Assembly (NCBI GenBank): GCA_023663705.1
Contig: JAMPGY010000002.1
Location: 175,615-239,614, forward strand
Direction of reading: 5' to 3'
Source of the DNA: Clostridium sp.
GTDB lineage: Bacteria; Bacteroidota; Bacteroidia; Bacteroidales; Bacteroidaceae
DNA: 64,000 bases
Shown here: piece by piece, positions 7,876 through 16,867 of the stretch
Position numbering within the stretch: position 1 is the stretch's first letter
How the letters are laid out: every line of letters starts with the position of its first letter
Position numbers and translations under genes: made by a program
Notes under the pieces: generated by a model
Told to the model about the DNA's origin: nothing
The model's database searches: none
The model's input: the letters and a program-made list of their open reading frames with translations, nothing else

Positions 7876-9288
7876 TCAGCGCAGGAAGAGATCCACCAGA
7901 AAATAAACACCAAGTCCGAGCAACCATCCGGCCAGCACTTTGCCGCTGATGTAGCGGAAGTACCACCAAATGGTGACACTCTCAATCTTCATCAGGGCAT
8001 ACCCGGCTGTGGAACCGATAGGGAGCAGACAACCGCCCACGCAACCGCTGTAGGCCACAAGATGCCAATATTGCCCGTTGGGCAGGAAGGCTTGTGCGTA
8101 TTCGGAGAGTGCGCACGGATTGACCAGCTCGGGATTGATCACATCGAAAATGGTGATGCTGCTCAGCACGATGGCTATGTTGTCAAGCATGGAAGAGATG
8201 AGTCCCAATACAATGCTCAGAATGTAGATGTTGTGGATATAGGTGTCGCACCATTGGGCGGCGGCATTCAGCGCTCCGGTTTCCTCAATGGCGCCCACTG
8301 CCAGTGACAAGCCAATGAAAAAGAGAATGATCTGCAGGTTTTCATATTGCAACTGGCGGGGCAGCATGCGCCGGGTCACCGGTTGCTCGCTGCGTATCAG
8401 GCGGCGGTTGCACAACTCGTTCACCACCCAGAAGAGCGCCAGCACACACAAGGCTCCCACAAACGGAGGCAGCTTGGTGAGGTTGCGGAAGGTTGGGATG
8501 AACCACAGTCCGCCGATACCGACAAATAGCATGAGGATGCGCTGCCAGCGGGTGAGGGTGGTATCATCGCCCCGATACTGTATGCGCGATGTCTCAATCT
8601 CAATCCGTTCGGGCAGTTTCCGCCCAATCAGGAATGTGGGCAGGACAAGCGCCGTGAGGGCAGGCAGGAAGAGCGCGGCGGAGAAGTTGGACGGCGTCAC
8701 AGCCTCTTTGTTCCACAGCATGAGGGTGGTAACATCGCCAATCACCGTGAAGGCTCCGCCGCAGTTGGCCGCCAGCACAATGGCTGTGCCGTAGAACATG
8801 CGGTGCTTGGGGTTGCAGACGATGCGCCGCATGATGACAAGCATCATCACGGTGGTGGTCAGATTGTCCAGATTGGCGGAGATGAAGAAGGTGGTGAACG
8901 AGAGCGTCCAGAGCAGAACGCGGCTGTTGCGGTTGCGGCTCCACTCGATGAGGAAGTCGAAGCAGCCGTTGATGTTGAGCACCTCCACGATACACATGGT
9001 GGCCAGCAGGAAGAGAACGATCTCGGCCAATTGCGCCACATACTTTACGAATATCTCATTGGCGATAAAACGCTTGATTCCTGTAGTGGTCAGCGTCGCC
9101 CCGTCGAGAAACTCAGCCAATTGATCCGGATAGAAGTGCAGCACATAACTCTTGCCGTAGAGGATATACAAAATCCATCCCACCGTACCCAGAAACATCG
9201 CAATGGCGGCCTTATTGATTTTGGTGATATGCTCTGTTGCTATGCCGATGTAGCCAATAATCAGAATGGATACGATAACAGGTGTCAT
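7876..9288 (-). CDS. nhaD: Na+/H+ antiporter, NhaD type
   Basis: A 470-residue inner-membrane protein with about a dozen transmembrane segments, resembling NhaD-type sodium:proton antiporters of the ion-transporter superfamily. Conserved stretches include SANLDNLTTTVMMLVIMRRI and AANCGGAFTVIGDVTTLMLW in the first half, with the repeated counterparts SSMLDNIAIVLSS and GGCLLPIGSTAGYALMKIE in the second half. This is the internal duplication expected for the fold. It would exchange Na+ or Li+ for H+. A two-box promoter lies upstream (9325-9356). A small membrane protein gene follows after 19 bp. Confidence 0.92.
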   Translation of the reverse strand: MTPVIVSILIIGYIGIATEHITKINKAAIAMFLGTVGWILYILYGKSYVLHFYPDQLAEFLDGATLTTTGIKRFIANEIFVKYVAQLAEIVLFLLATMCIVEVLNINGCFDFLIEWSRNRNSRVLLWTLSFTTFFISANLDNLTTTVMMLVIMRRIVCNPKHRMFYGTAIVLAANCGGAFTVIGDVTTLMLWNKEAVTPSNFSAALFLPALTALVLPTFLIGRKLPERIEIETSRIQYRGDDTTLTRWQRILMLFVGIGGLWFIPTFRNLTKLPPFVGALCVLALFWVVNELCNRRLIRSEQPVTRRMLPRQLQYENLQIILFFIGLSLAVGAIEETGALNAAAQWCDTYIHNIYILSIVLGLISSMLDNIAIVLSSITIFDVINPELVNPCALSEYAQAFLPNGQYWHLVAYSGCVGGCLLPIGSTAGYALMKIESVTIWWYFRYISGKVLAGWLLGLGVYFLVDLFLR

Positions 9289-9324
9289 TTGGATGGCGTA
9301 ATATGGGTTAATTTTTTCTTATCA

Positions 9325-9356
9325 CAAAGTTAGTATATATCCGACAGATGAGCAAA
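9325..9356 (-). promoter_or_regulatory. Bacteroidetes-type promoter for nhaD
   Basis: On the minus strand TTTG (9356-9353) is followed after 20 bases by TAACTTTG (9332-9325), an exact fit to the -33 TTTG and -7 TAnnTTTG boxes. Transcription would start about 30 bases before the nhaD ATG. Confidence 0.75.
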
Positions 9357-9390
9357 TAAATGCCCGTTAAATAAATGGGATGGAAAGGCT

Positions 9391-10122
9391 TTATTCTTCA
9401 ATCAGTTTGCCCTCGTTCTCCAATGCGTTCCACCACGAATGTCGGGCTTCGGGAGCCATTTCGTGAATCTGACGGAAGAGTTCGTTTGCGTTGGTTCGGT
9501 GGGAATCGGTCTCGTAGGGGCAGAGTTTGATCTGCTTCTGATAGTGTTGCAGCTCCGCCCATCGGGCAATGTCCGTTTCGGCCACCTTGCACAGCGGACG
9601 TATGATGGTCATGGGGAATTTCTTCATTTTCAGAAGGGCGGGCATGGTGGAGAACTGGCCTTGGAAGGTGAGGTTGAGGAGAGTGGTGTTCAGGATGTCA
9701 TCCTGATGATGTCCCAGGGCAATCTTGTTGCATCCCAACTCTTTGGCGGTCTCAAACAACATCTTGCGGCGATTCCATGAGCACAGGAAACACGGACTCT
9801 TGCGGTGGTCGGTGGAGGGGTCGAATGAAGTTTCCCTCACCGTGAGACGTACGCCGTGATCGAAAGCAAAATTCTCGATATAAGTAAGATCCGTTTGGTA
9901 GGCAATGTTGCTCATGCGTACATGTACGGCCTCCAACTGGATATGCGGCTTGTAGATGGCGGCCCTACGTGACATGAATTCCAGCAGTGCCAGCGAATCT
10001 TTTCCGCCGGACAGACCGATGAGAATGCAGTCGTTGTCTTCCAGCAGTCCGAACCGCGTGATGCCTTGATTGAAATGCCGCCATATCCGGTGTTGCAGTT
10101 CCTGTTCCGGTGTGGGTTTCAT
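9391..10122 (-). CDS. ttcA: tRNA 2-thiocytidine biosynthesis protein TtcA-like
   Basis: A 243-residue PP-loop ATPase. The ATP-binding motif LSGGKDS lies at 37-43. The CFLC pair (Cys111 and Cys114) and the GHHQDDILNTTLLNL stretch are typical of TtcA, which activates C32 of certain tRNAs with ATP and replaces its oxygen with sulfur, using an iron-sulfur cluster. The TilS lysidine synthetases also have SGGKDS but lack the CxxC. The DUF486 gene lies 9 bp upstream on the same strand, so the pair is likely co-transcribed. TtcA versus a related TtuA-like thiolase cannot be fully settled from the sequence. Confidence 0.88.
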   Translation of the reverse strand: MKPTPEQELQHRIWRHFNQGITRFGLLEDNDCILIGLSGGKDSLALLEFMSRRAAIYKPHIQLEAVHVRMSNIAYQTDLTYIENFAFDHGVRLTVRETSFDPSTDHRKSPCFLCSWNRRKMLFETAKELGCNKIALGHHQDDILNTTLLNLTFQGQFSTMPALLKMKKFPMTIIRPLCKVAETDIARWAELQHYQKQIKLCPYETDSHRTNANELFRQIHEMAPEARHSWWNALENEGKLIEE

Positions 10123-10131
10123 GGGGATATG

Positions 10132-10500
10132 TTATTTCAGGAAAACAAAGAAAACAGCCAGTACCAGCAGCCCGAAGGCAACCAGATGATTCCACTGCAG
10201 GGACTGTCCCTGAAACATGACCGATGCCACCAGAGTGAATACAATCAAGGAAACCACCTCTTGAATCACTTTCAGTTGCATCAGATTGAATGGGCCGCCG
10301 TTGTCGGTGAATCCGATGCGGTTGGCCGGAACCAGAAAGCAATACTCCACGAAGGCGATAGCCCACGAGAAGGCAATGACTCCGATAAGAGGCCAGTGGT
10401 TGGAGATGTTTTCCTGTTGCAGTTTCAGGTGGCCGTACCAGGCGAAGGTCATGAATACGTTGCTACAGACAAGCAACAGTACGGTGTAGAGAGCGTTCAT
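10132..10500 (-). CDS. DMT-like small membrane protein, DUF486 family
   Basis: A 122-residue protein with four hydrophobic segments, matching the DUF486 family of small, drug/metabolite-transporter-like membrane proteins. The sequence FAWYGHLK near the N-terminus and the VFLVPANRIG-type segment (here YCFLVPANRIGF) are typical. No substrate is established for the family. It precedes ttcA by 9 bp; nothing in the sequence links their functions. The intrinsic terminator at 10530-10569 separates it from the upstream NfnAB-like gene, so it must have its own promoter. Confidence 0.85.
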   Translation of the reverse strand: MNALYTVLLLVCSNVFMTFAWYGHLKLQQENISNHWPLIGVIAFSWAIAFVEYCFLVPANRIGFTDNGGPFNLMQLKVIQEVVSLIVFTLVASVMFQGQSLQWNHLVAFGLLVLAVFFVFLK

Positions 10501-10522
10501 TTTGTTGTTTGGATGTTATAGA

Positions 10523-10569
10523 TAAAAAAAGAATCTTGTCGGCAGGCATAAGCCGGCAGACAAGATTCT
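10523..10569 (-). terminator. Intrinsic terminator downstream of the NfnAB-like gene
   Basis: An 11-bp perfect stem (AGAATCTTGTC, 10530-10540, with 10559-10569) is followed on the minus strand by seven T (10530-10524). This is a classical Rho-independent terminator 45 bp after the gene's stop. Confidence 0.9.
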
Positions 10570-10613
10570 CTATAGATTCGACAGGACGTGTCACTTTCTT
10601 CTTTTGGGTGAGA

Positions 10614-12974
10614 CTATTGTTGGCTCAGATATTCGTGCATGTGTGCGGCAGCTTTCCGTCCGTCGCCCATGGCCAGTATCACCGTGGCACCACCGCGCAC
10701 AATGTCTCCACCGGCAAAGATGGTGGGAATGCTGGTCTGCATGCCTTCATTTACCACGATGGTGTTCTTGCGACCCAGTTCGAGACCTTCCACCGAAGTG
10801 GGGACGATGGGGTTGGGGGACACGCCTACGGCCACGATGGACATGTCGATGTCTATCGTCTCGGTGGCTCCGGGGATAGGTTCGGGGCTGCGACGTCCGC
10901 TGGCATCAGGTTCACCCAACTGCATCTTCTGCAACACCACCTGTTTCACAGCTCCCTTCTCATCGGCAATGTACTCAATGGGATTATGAAGGGTGAGGAA
11001 CTCAATGCCTTCCTCCTTGGCGTGTTTCACTTCTTCCAATCGGGCAGGCATCTCGGCTTCCGAACGGCGATATACAATCATCACCCGTTCTGCTCCCAGA
11101 CGCTTGGCCGTGCGGCAGGAGTCCATAGCGGTGTTTCCGCCACCCACTACCATCACGCTGCGTGCCAGATGGATGGGTGTGTCGGTTGCCGGATTGGACG
11201 CATCCATCAGGTTGACACGCGTCAGGTATTCATTGCTGGACATGATGTTGATGCTGTTCTCCCCGGGAATACCCATGAAGTTGGGCAAACCGGCTCCGGA
11301 GGCTATGAACACTCCGTTGAAACCGCTCTCTTCCAGGCTTTTCACACTGATCGTCTTGCCCACAAGGCAGTCCTTCTCAAACTTCACGCCAATTTGTTCC
11401 AGATTCTGGATCTCCACATCCACGATGCGGTTGGGAAGGCGGAATTCAGGTATACCGTATTTCAATACGCCGCCTATTTCGTGCAAGGCCTCAAACACCG
11501 TCACCTCATAACCCAGTTTGGCCATGTCGCCGGCAAAGGAAAGTCCGGCCGGACCACTTCCGACCACAGCTATCTTCTTGCCGTTGGGCGCTTCGCAGGT
11601 GGGAATGGACATCTTACCGCTCTCGCGCTCGAAATCGGCCGCGAAGCGTTCCAGATAGCCGATGGCTACGGCCGGCTCGTTCATCTTCAAATGGATGCAA
11701 CGGCTCTCGCATTGTTTCTCCTGCGGACAGACACGACCGCAAACGGCAGGAAGGGCAGATGTGCTCTTCAGCACGCGGGCTGCATCGAGAAATTCACCGC
11801 GTTCGATATTCTTGATAAAGGAAGGAATGTTGATGCTTACCGGGCACCCCTGCATACAGGTGGGGTTGGCACAGTCCAAACAACGCTTGGCTTCCGTCAT
11901 GGCCTGCTCGCGTGTGAGTCCGGTGTTCACCTCCTCGGTACGGGTGGTGGCACGATAGACGGGATCCAACTCGTTCATCTCTACACGGGGAATGGCAGTG
12001 CGCTCTTTGGGCTTCATGCTCTTTCGCAATGCCTGTCTCCATTCCGCATTGCGATCGGTCAACACCTCGAGAGAGGTAGTTGTATCCATTGAATTCACGT
12101 CAGGATCCGTTGATTTTACAGCCTGACATGCAGTATCTTCCAATGATTGATTGAAGGATTTCTCCAGCAGAGCCATCTCTTCCGTTTCTTCCTTCCTGAA
12201 GGCGCTCATGCGCTTCAGCATTTCATCGAAGTCAACCTGATGGCCATCGAATTCCGGACCGTCCACACACACGAAACGTGTCTTTCCACCCACGGAAATG
12301 CGGCACGCACCGCACATGCCCGTGCCGTCCACCATGATGGTATTGAGCGACACATCGGTAGGAATATCGTATTTCTTGGTGAGCAGGCAGCAGAACTTCA
12401 TCATGATAGCCGGACCGATGGCAAAGCATTTATCCACCTTTTCCCGCTTGATGACACTCTCGATTCCTTCCGTTACCAATCCCTTGGTGCCATAACTGCC
12501 GTCGTCGGTCATGATAATCACCTCATCCGAACTGCGGCGTACCTCATCCTCTAAAATAATCAGTTCCTTGCTGCGGCCGGCCAACACGGAGACAACCCGA
12601 TTTCCGGCGGCTTTCAAAGCCTGTATGATGGGTAGCATCGGAGCAACTCCGACTCCGCCACCGGCACAGACAACCGTGCCGAAACGCTCGATATGTGTGG
12701 CCTTTCCCAGCGGGCCGACCACATCTGTGATGTAGTCGCCCACGCCAAGTTGACAAAGTCGGGTGGAAGACAGTCCCACTTTCTGTACAACCAGCGTGAT
12801 GGTGCCGCGTTGCGTGTCGGCTCCGGCGATGGTCAGTGGCATGCGCTCACCTTTCTCACCTACACGCACAATCACGAAGTGACCGGCCTTGCGGGCTTTG
12901 GCAATCAGGGGGGCTTCTATCTCAAATTTAAAGACCTTTTCCGAAAATTGCTCCTTTGATACGATTCTGTTCAT
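10614..12974 (-). CDS. NfnA/NfnB-like fusion: NAD-binding iron-sulfur flavoprotein joined to GltD-like flavoprotein
   Basis: A 786-residue cytosolic fusion. Residues 1-260 match the PyrK/NfnA type: an FAD/NAD domain with AGGGVGVAP (104-112) and a [2Fe-2S] site with Asp216, Cys221, Cys224 and Cys236. After a linker, residues 305-786 match the GltD/NfnB type: two four-cysteine clusters (365, 368, 373, 377 and 412, 416, 422, 426), GSGPAGLSFA (472-481) for FAD and a second dinucleotide fold. In NfnAB these two subunits couple electron transfer among NADH, NADPH and ferredoxin. Databases often label such fusions dihydroorotate dehydrogenase subunit plus glutamate synthase, but no DHO dehydrogenase catalytic subunit or GltB is adjacent. 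serS lies 36 bp upstream. Confidence 0.88.
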   Translation of the reverse strand: MNRIVSKEQFSEKVFKFEIEAPLIAKARKAGHFVIVRVGEKGERMPLTIAGADTQRGTITLVVQKVGLSSTRLCQLGVGDYITDVVGPLGKATHIERFGTVVCAGGGVGVAPMLPIIQALKAAGNRVVSVLAGRSKELIILEDEVRRSSDEVIIMTDDGSYGTKGLVTEGIESVIKREKVDKCFAIGPAIMMKFCCLLTKKYDIPTDVSLNTIMVDGTGMCGACRISVGGKTRFVCVDGPEFDGHQVDFDEMLKRMSAFRKEETEEMALLEKSFNQSLEDTACQAVKSTDPDVNSMDTTTSLEVLTDRNAEWRQALRKSMKPKERTAIPRVEMNELDPVYRATTRTEEVNTGLTREQAMTEAKRCLDCANPTCMQGCPVSINIPSFIKNIERGEFLDAARVLKSTSALPAVCGRVCPQEKQCESRCIHLKMNEPAVAIGYLERFAADFERESGKMSIPTCEAPNGKKIAVVGSGPAGLSFAGDMAKLGYEVTVFEALHEIGGVLKYGIPEFRLPNRIVDVEIQNLEQIGVKFEKDCLVGKTISVKSLEESGFNGVFIASGAGLPNFMGIPGENSINIMSSNEYLTRVNLMDASNPATDTPIHLARSVMVVGGGNTAMDSCRTAKRLGAERVMIVYRRSEAEMPARLEEVKHAKEEGIEFLTLHNPIEYIADEKGAVKQVVLQKMQLGEPDASGRRSPEPIPGATETIDIDMSIVAVGVSPNPIVPTSVEGLELGRKNTIVVNEGMQTSIPTIFAGGDIVRGGATVILAMGDGRKAAAHMHEYLSQQ

Positions 12975-13010
12975 TATTCCTTACCTTGATTTATTAATAG
13001 CAAACGGAGG

Positions 13011-14303
13011 CTATGCGAAGTTCTGATCATCCAAATATTCAAAACCGCAATAGGGAACCAGACACTTGGGTACGCGGATACCTTCGGGGGTCTGGTTATT
13101 CTCCATAATGGCGGCCACGATGCGGGGAAGTGCCAGAGCCGAACCGTTGAGGGTGTGGCATAATTCGGTTTTCTTGTCTGCACTGCGACGGTAGCGGCAC
13201 TTCAGACGATTGGCCTGATAGCTTTCGAAGTTGGACGTTGAACTTACCTCCAACCAGCGCTTCTGGGCTGCGCTCCAAACCTCGAAATCGTAGCAGATGG
13301 CGCTGGTGAAACTCATGTCGCCACCGCAAAGGCGCAGGATGCGATAGGGGAGTTCCAACTTGATGAGCAGGCCTTCCACATGGTCGAGCATTTCCTTCAA
13401 AGACTCGTAGGAATGAGCCGGAGTGTCAATACGCACAATCTCCACTTTGTCGAACTGATGGAGGCGGTTCAGGCCGCGCACGTCCTTGCCATACGAACCG
13501 GCTTCGCGGCGGAAACAACCCGAGTAGGCGCAACGCTTGATGGGTAATTCCTTCTCGTCGAGAATCACATCGCGGAAGATATTCGTCACGGGCACTTCGG
13601 CCGTGGGAATGAGATACAGATCATCGGCATTGCAGTGGTACATCTGTCCTTCCTTGTCGGGCAACTGACCGGTGCCGTAGCCTGAATCCTGATTGACCAC
13701 ATAGGGAGGCTGCACTTCCAGATAACCGCTCTTGCGGGCCTCATCCAGGAAGAAGGCCTCCAAAGCACGTTGCAAACGGGCCATCTTACCTATATAAAAA
13801 GGGAAACCGGCACCGGTCACCTTTACGCCCAGTTCAAAGTCAATCAGATTGTATTTTTTCGCCAGTTCCCAGTGGGGAAGGGCATCGGAAGTGAGATGAG
13901 GTTCCGGGCCACCGGTCTTCACCACCACATTATCTTCGGCACAGGAGCCTTCGGGCACATCATCGTTGGGCAGATTGGGGATAGCGCACAACTGAGCGGT
14001 CATCTCCAACTGTGCCTTGTCCATTTCATCCTGCAAGGCTTTATTCTTTTCCTTGAGTTCGGCCACACGCACCTTGATCAGGTCGGCCTCCTCTTTCTTT
14101 CCTTCTTTCATCAGTCCGCCAATCTGTGCAGCCAATTTCTTGCTTTCAGACAGGTTTACGTCCAGCTGTGTCTGGGCATCACGGCGTCTTTTATCTGTGG
14201 AGATCACTTCCATCACAGCCTCCCGGGCATTCTTGAAGTGTTTTTTCTCCAGTCCCTTAATTACTCTCTCAGTCTCTTCGGTAATGACTTTTAATGTAAG
14301 CAT
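13011..14303 (-). CDS. serS: Serine-tRNA ligase
   Basis: SerS charges tRNA-Ser (and tRNA-Sec) with serine. The 430-residue length is standard. Residues 1-115 form the long helical coiled-coil arm that grips the tRNA variable loop. The class II core follows, with TAEVPVTN, motif 2 around FRREAGSYGKDVRGLNRLHQF and motif 3 around NGSALALPRIVAAIMEN. The start is the ATG at 14303. A minus-strand TACTTTTG (14344-14337) is a possible -7 promoter box. The NfnAB-like gene follows after 36 bp, perhaps in the same transcript. Confidence 0.98.
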   Translation of the reverse strand: MLTLKVITEETERVIKGLEKKHFKNAREAVMEVISTDKRRRDAQTQLDVNLSESKKLAAQIGGLMKEGKKEEADLIKVRVAELKEKNKALQDEMDKAQLEMTAQLCAIPNLPNDDVPEGSCAEDNVVVKTGGPEPHLTSDALPHWELAKKYNLIDFELGVKVTGAGFPFYIGKMARLQRALEAFFLDEARKSGYLEVQPPYVVNQDSGYGTGQLPDKEGQMYHCNADDLYLIPTAEVPVTNIFRDVILDEKELPIKRCAYSGCFRREAGSYGKDVRGLNRLHQFDKVEIVRIDTPAHSYESLKEMLDHVEGLLIKLELPYRILRLCGGDMSFTSAICYDFEVWSAAQKRWLEVSSTSNFESYQANRLKCRYRRSADKKTELCHTLNGSALALPRIVAAIMENNQTPEGIRVPKCLVPYCGFEYLDDQNFA

Positions 14304-14447
14304 AGGATTCTAACTTAAAATCTTGATTCTATTGTGCAAAAGTACTAAAAAAGAATCAAACCAAGCATAAAAGCCGGAAAAAACAGGAAAATGCGTGTTT
14401 GTGCAGAAAAAAGAGGCCGGATATAATGTTTGGTTGTATTATTTAAC

Positions 14448-14455
14448 TACTTTTG
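14448..14455 (+). promoter_or_regulatory. Putative -7 promoter element for the AspT-type transporter
   Basis: TACTTTTG matches the TAnnTTTG box 35 bases upstream of the ATG. A TTTG at 14429-14432 is only 15 bases away, shorter than the usual spacing, so support is moderate. Confidence 0.45.
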
Positions 14456-14490
14456 TAGCAAATTGCATTCCTTTATAAAAAACTTACGAC

Positions 14491-16089
14491 ATGTTTACAG
14501 AACTGTTGCAATCCTCTTACTTTGCCCTGTTTTTGATAGTGGCAATAGGTTTTATGTTGGGACGAATTAAAGTGAAAGGTTTATCATTGGATGTTTCTGC
14601 CGTGATTTTCATAGCTTTACTATTTGGACATTATGGATTTGTCATTCCCAAGGAACTGGGTAATTTCGGTCTTGTGCTGTTTATATTCACTATCGGAATT
14701 CAGGCGGGTCCGGGCTTTTTCGACTCATTCCGCAGTAAAGGAAAGACTTTAATTCTGATCACCTTGCTCATCATTCTCTCAGCCTCGATCACAGGATTGG
14801 GAATGAAAAACTTGTTCGATATAGACACGCCCAGTGTGGTGGGACTGATAGCCGGTGCGCTCACCAGCACACCGGGTCTGGCGGTGGCCATCGATAGTAC
14901 CAACTCGCCGTTGGCCTCCATTGCCTACGGCATCGCTTATCCATTTGGTGTGATTGGCGTGATTCTGTTTGTCAAACTGTTGCCGAAGTTGCTGCATGTG
15001 GATCTGGAAGAGGAGGCCCGCCGGTTGGAAGCCGAACGGCTCGGACAGTATCCGTCGCTGAATACTTGTCTGTTTCATGTGACCAATCCTATGGTGTTCA
15101 ACCGCACGTTGGCCTCACTCAATGTGAGAGGTATGACTGGAGCCGTTGTGTCTCGTCTGCGTACGGATGATAATAGAATACTGATTCCTTCAGCTCAGAC
15201 TGTTCTTCACGAAAATGATTGTCTTCAGGCGGTCGGAAGCGAGGAGATGCTGGAGAAACTTGCCGTGCTGATCGGTCGGCGTGAGGATGGCGAGCTGCCT
15301 TTGGGAGACGAGCAGGAGATCGAATCCTTGTTGCTCACCAAGAAGGACATGATAGGGAAGCAGCTTGGTAGGCTGAACCTGCAACACAATTACGGTTGCA
15401 CGGTGACGCGTATCCGCCGAAGCGGGATAGACTTGGCCCCTTCACCTGAGCTGGAACTGAAATTCGGTGACAAACTGATGATTGTGGGCGAAAAGAAAGG
15501 ATTAAAAGGAGTGGCCAGTTTATTAGGCAATAATGAAAAGCAACTTTCGGATACGGATTTCTTACCCATAGCGTTAGGTATTGTTCTGGGTGTGATATTC
15601 GGCAAATTAAATATATCCTTTCCCGGCGGGGCTTCTTTCTCGCCTGGACTTACGGGAGGAGTGCTTATCGTAGCCCTGGTGTTGAGTGCAGTGGGAAAAA
15701 CCGGGCCGATTTTGTGGTCCATGTCGGCTTCGGCCAATCAGTTGCTGCGCCAATTGGGATTACTCCTTTTTCTTGCGGAAGTAGGCACATCGGCAGGTGT
15801 AAAACTCGTAACTACATTTCAAGACAGCGGTTTGATGCTGTTTGGTGTCGGGGCTGCCATCACGATTGTGCCGATGGTGATGGCTGTGCTTGTCGGATGG
15901 TTTGTATTTAAGATATCCTTGCTGGATTTGCTGGGTACGATAACGGGGGGAATGACCAGTACGCCGGGGTTGGCGGCAGCCGATTCAATGGTAGACAGTA
16001 ATATACCAAGTGTAGCCTATGCCACGGTATATCCCATAGCTATGGTTTTCCTTATTCTGTTTATCCAGCTGATTGCGATGTTTTTATAA
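14491..16089 (+). CDS. AspT/YidE-family putative antiporter with two RCK-C domains
   Basis: A 532-residue inner-membrane protein of the aspartate:alanine exchanger (AspT/YidE/YbjL) family. An N-terminal bundle of about five or six membrane segments (1-160) contains LTSTPGLAVAIDS. A cytosolic region (about 180-350) holds two TrkA-C/RCK-C-like domains, which in related proteins sense ligands. A second membrane bundle (355-532) repeats the signature as MTSTPGLAAADSM. The duplicated T-S-T-P-G-L-A motif is characteristic. The substrate cannot be read from sequence. The gene ends 13 bp from the convergent aroE. Confidence 0.9.
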   Translation: MFTELLQSSYFALFLIVAIGFMLGRIKVKGLSLDVSAVIFIALLFGHYGFVIPKELGNFGLVLFIFTIGIQAGPGFFDSFRSKGKTLILITLLIILSASITGLGMKNLFDIDTPSVVGLIAGALTSTPGLAVAIDSTNSPLASIAYGIAYPFGVIGVILFVKLLPKLLHVDLEEEARRLEAERLGQYPSLNTCLFHVTNPMVFNRTLASLNVRGMTGAVVSRLRTDDNRILIPSAQTVLHENDCLQAVGSEEMLEKLAVLIGRREDGELPLGDEQEIESLLLTKKDMIGKQLGRLNLQHNYGCTVTRIRRSGIDLAPSPELELKFGDKLMIVGEKKGLKGVASLLGNNEKQLSDTDFLPIALGIVLGVIFGKLNISFPGGASFSPGLTGGVLIVALVLSAVGKTGPILWSMSASANQLLRQLGLLLFLAEVGTSAGVKLVTTFQDSGLMLFGVGAAITIVPMVMAVLVGWFVFKISLLDLLGTITGGMTSTPGLAAADSMVDSNIPSVAYATVYPIAMVFLILFIQLIAMFL

Positions 16090-16102
16090 TGTGAGAAGCC
16101 TC

Positions 16103-16846
16103 TTATTCATGCCAAAAACTCCATCCGGCCTTTGCCTGAGACAGAAGCATTTCCATGCCATTTTTGGTAACGGCACCGACTTCCGCTCCTTTTTTCAGGA
16201 ATAGCGTCTGCTCCGGATTGTAGATCAGATCGTATAAGAGATTTCGGGACGTCAATGCCGTATAAGGCAGTTCCGGCATTTCGTCGGTGTGGGGATACAT
16301 GCCGCATGGCGTACAATTCACAATCACACTATACTCCCGGACAAGTGCCGGAGTCAATTGGGCGTATGTGAGCATGCCGTGGCGTTCGGAACGACTTACA
16401 AACATGGTCTTAAGGCCAAGTTTCTCCAGTCCGTACCGAACGGCCTTAGAGGCACCGCCTGTTCCCAATATCAAGGCCTTAGTGTGCTCTGGTTTGAGCA
16501 ATGGAGCTATGGAATCCATAAAACCTATCACATCCGAATTGTATCCTTTCAGCCATGTTTTACCGTCTTTGCGTTGGACTCGGATCACATTGACCGCCCC
16601 CATATCCCGTGCCTCCTCGCTCAACTCATCCAGAAAAGGAATAACTTTCTCTTTATACGGAATTGTCACATTCAGTCCTCTGAGATTCGTATTCTTCATC
16701 ACGATATCGGGGAATTGTGAGATGTCGGAAATCTCAAAATTTACATATTCGGCGTTGATCTTTTCTTCGGCAAACAGTTGATTAAAATAATTACGCGAAA
16801 ACGAATGTCCCAATGGATATCCGACAAGTCCGTATAACTCCTTCAT
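16103..16846 (-). CDS. aroE: Shikimate dehydrogenase
   Basis: AroE reduces 3-dehydroshikimate to shikimate with NADPH in aromatic amino-acid synthesis. The 247-residue protein is slightly shorter than E. coli AroE (272). It has the shikimate-binding GYPLGHSFSR near the N-terminus, NVTIPYK with the catalytic lysine, the NADP-binding LGTGGASKAV loop and the NCTPCGM segment. It is last in the phoH-purC-menG-aroE gene run, 21 bp after menG, and converges on the AspT-type transporter. Confidence 0.95.
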   Translation of the reverse strand: MKELYGLVGYPLGHSFSRNYFNQLFAEEKINAEYVNFEISDISQFPDIVMKNTNLRGLNVTIPYKEKVIPFLDELSEEARDMGAVNVIRVQRKDGKTWLKGYNSDVIGFMDSIAPLLKPEHTKALILGTGGASKAVRYGLEKLGLKTMFVSRSERHGMLTYAQLTPALVREYSVIVNCTPCGMYPHTDEMPELPYTALTSRNLLYDLIYNPEQTLFLKKGAEVGAVTKNGMEMLLSQAKAGWSFWHE

Positions 16847-16867
16847 AAAATACGTGATTTTCTAATT

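Noticed and set aside
10509-12092. Long open frame (527 codons) on the plus strand opposite the NfnAB-like gene
   Set aside because: It is the antisense of a clearly conserved gene, His/Gly-rich as expected from reversed codons, and resembles nothing. The minus-strand frame carries all cluster ligands.
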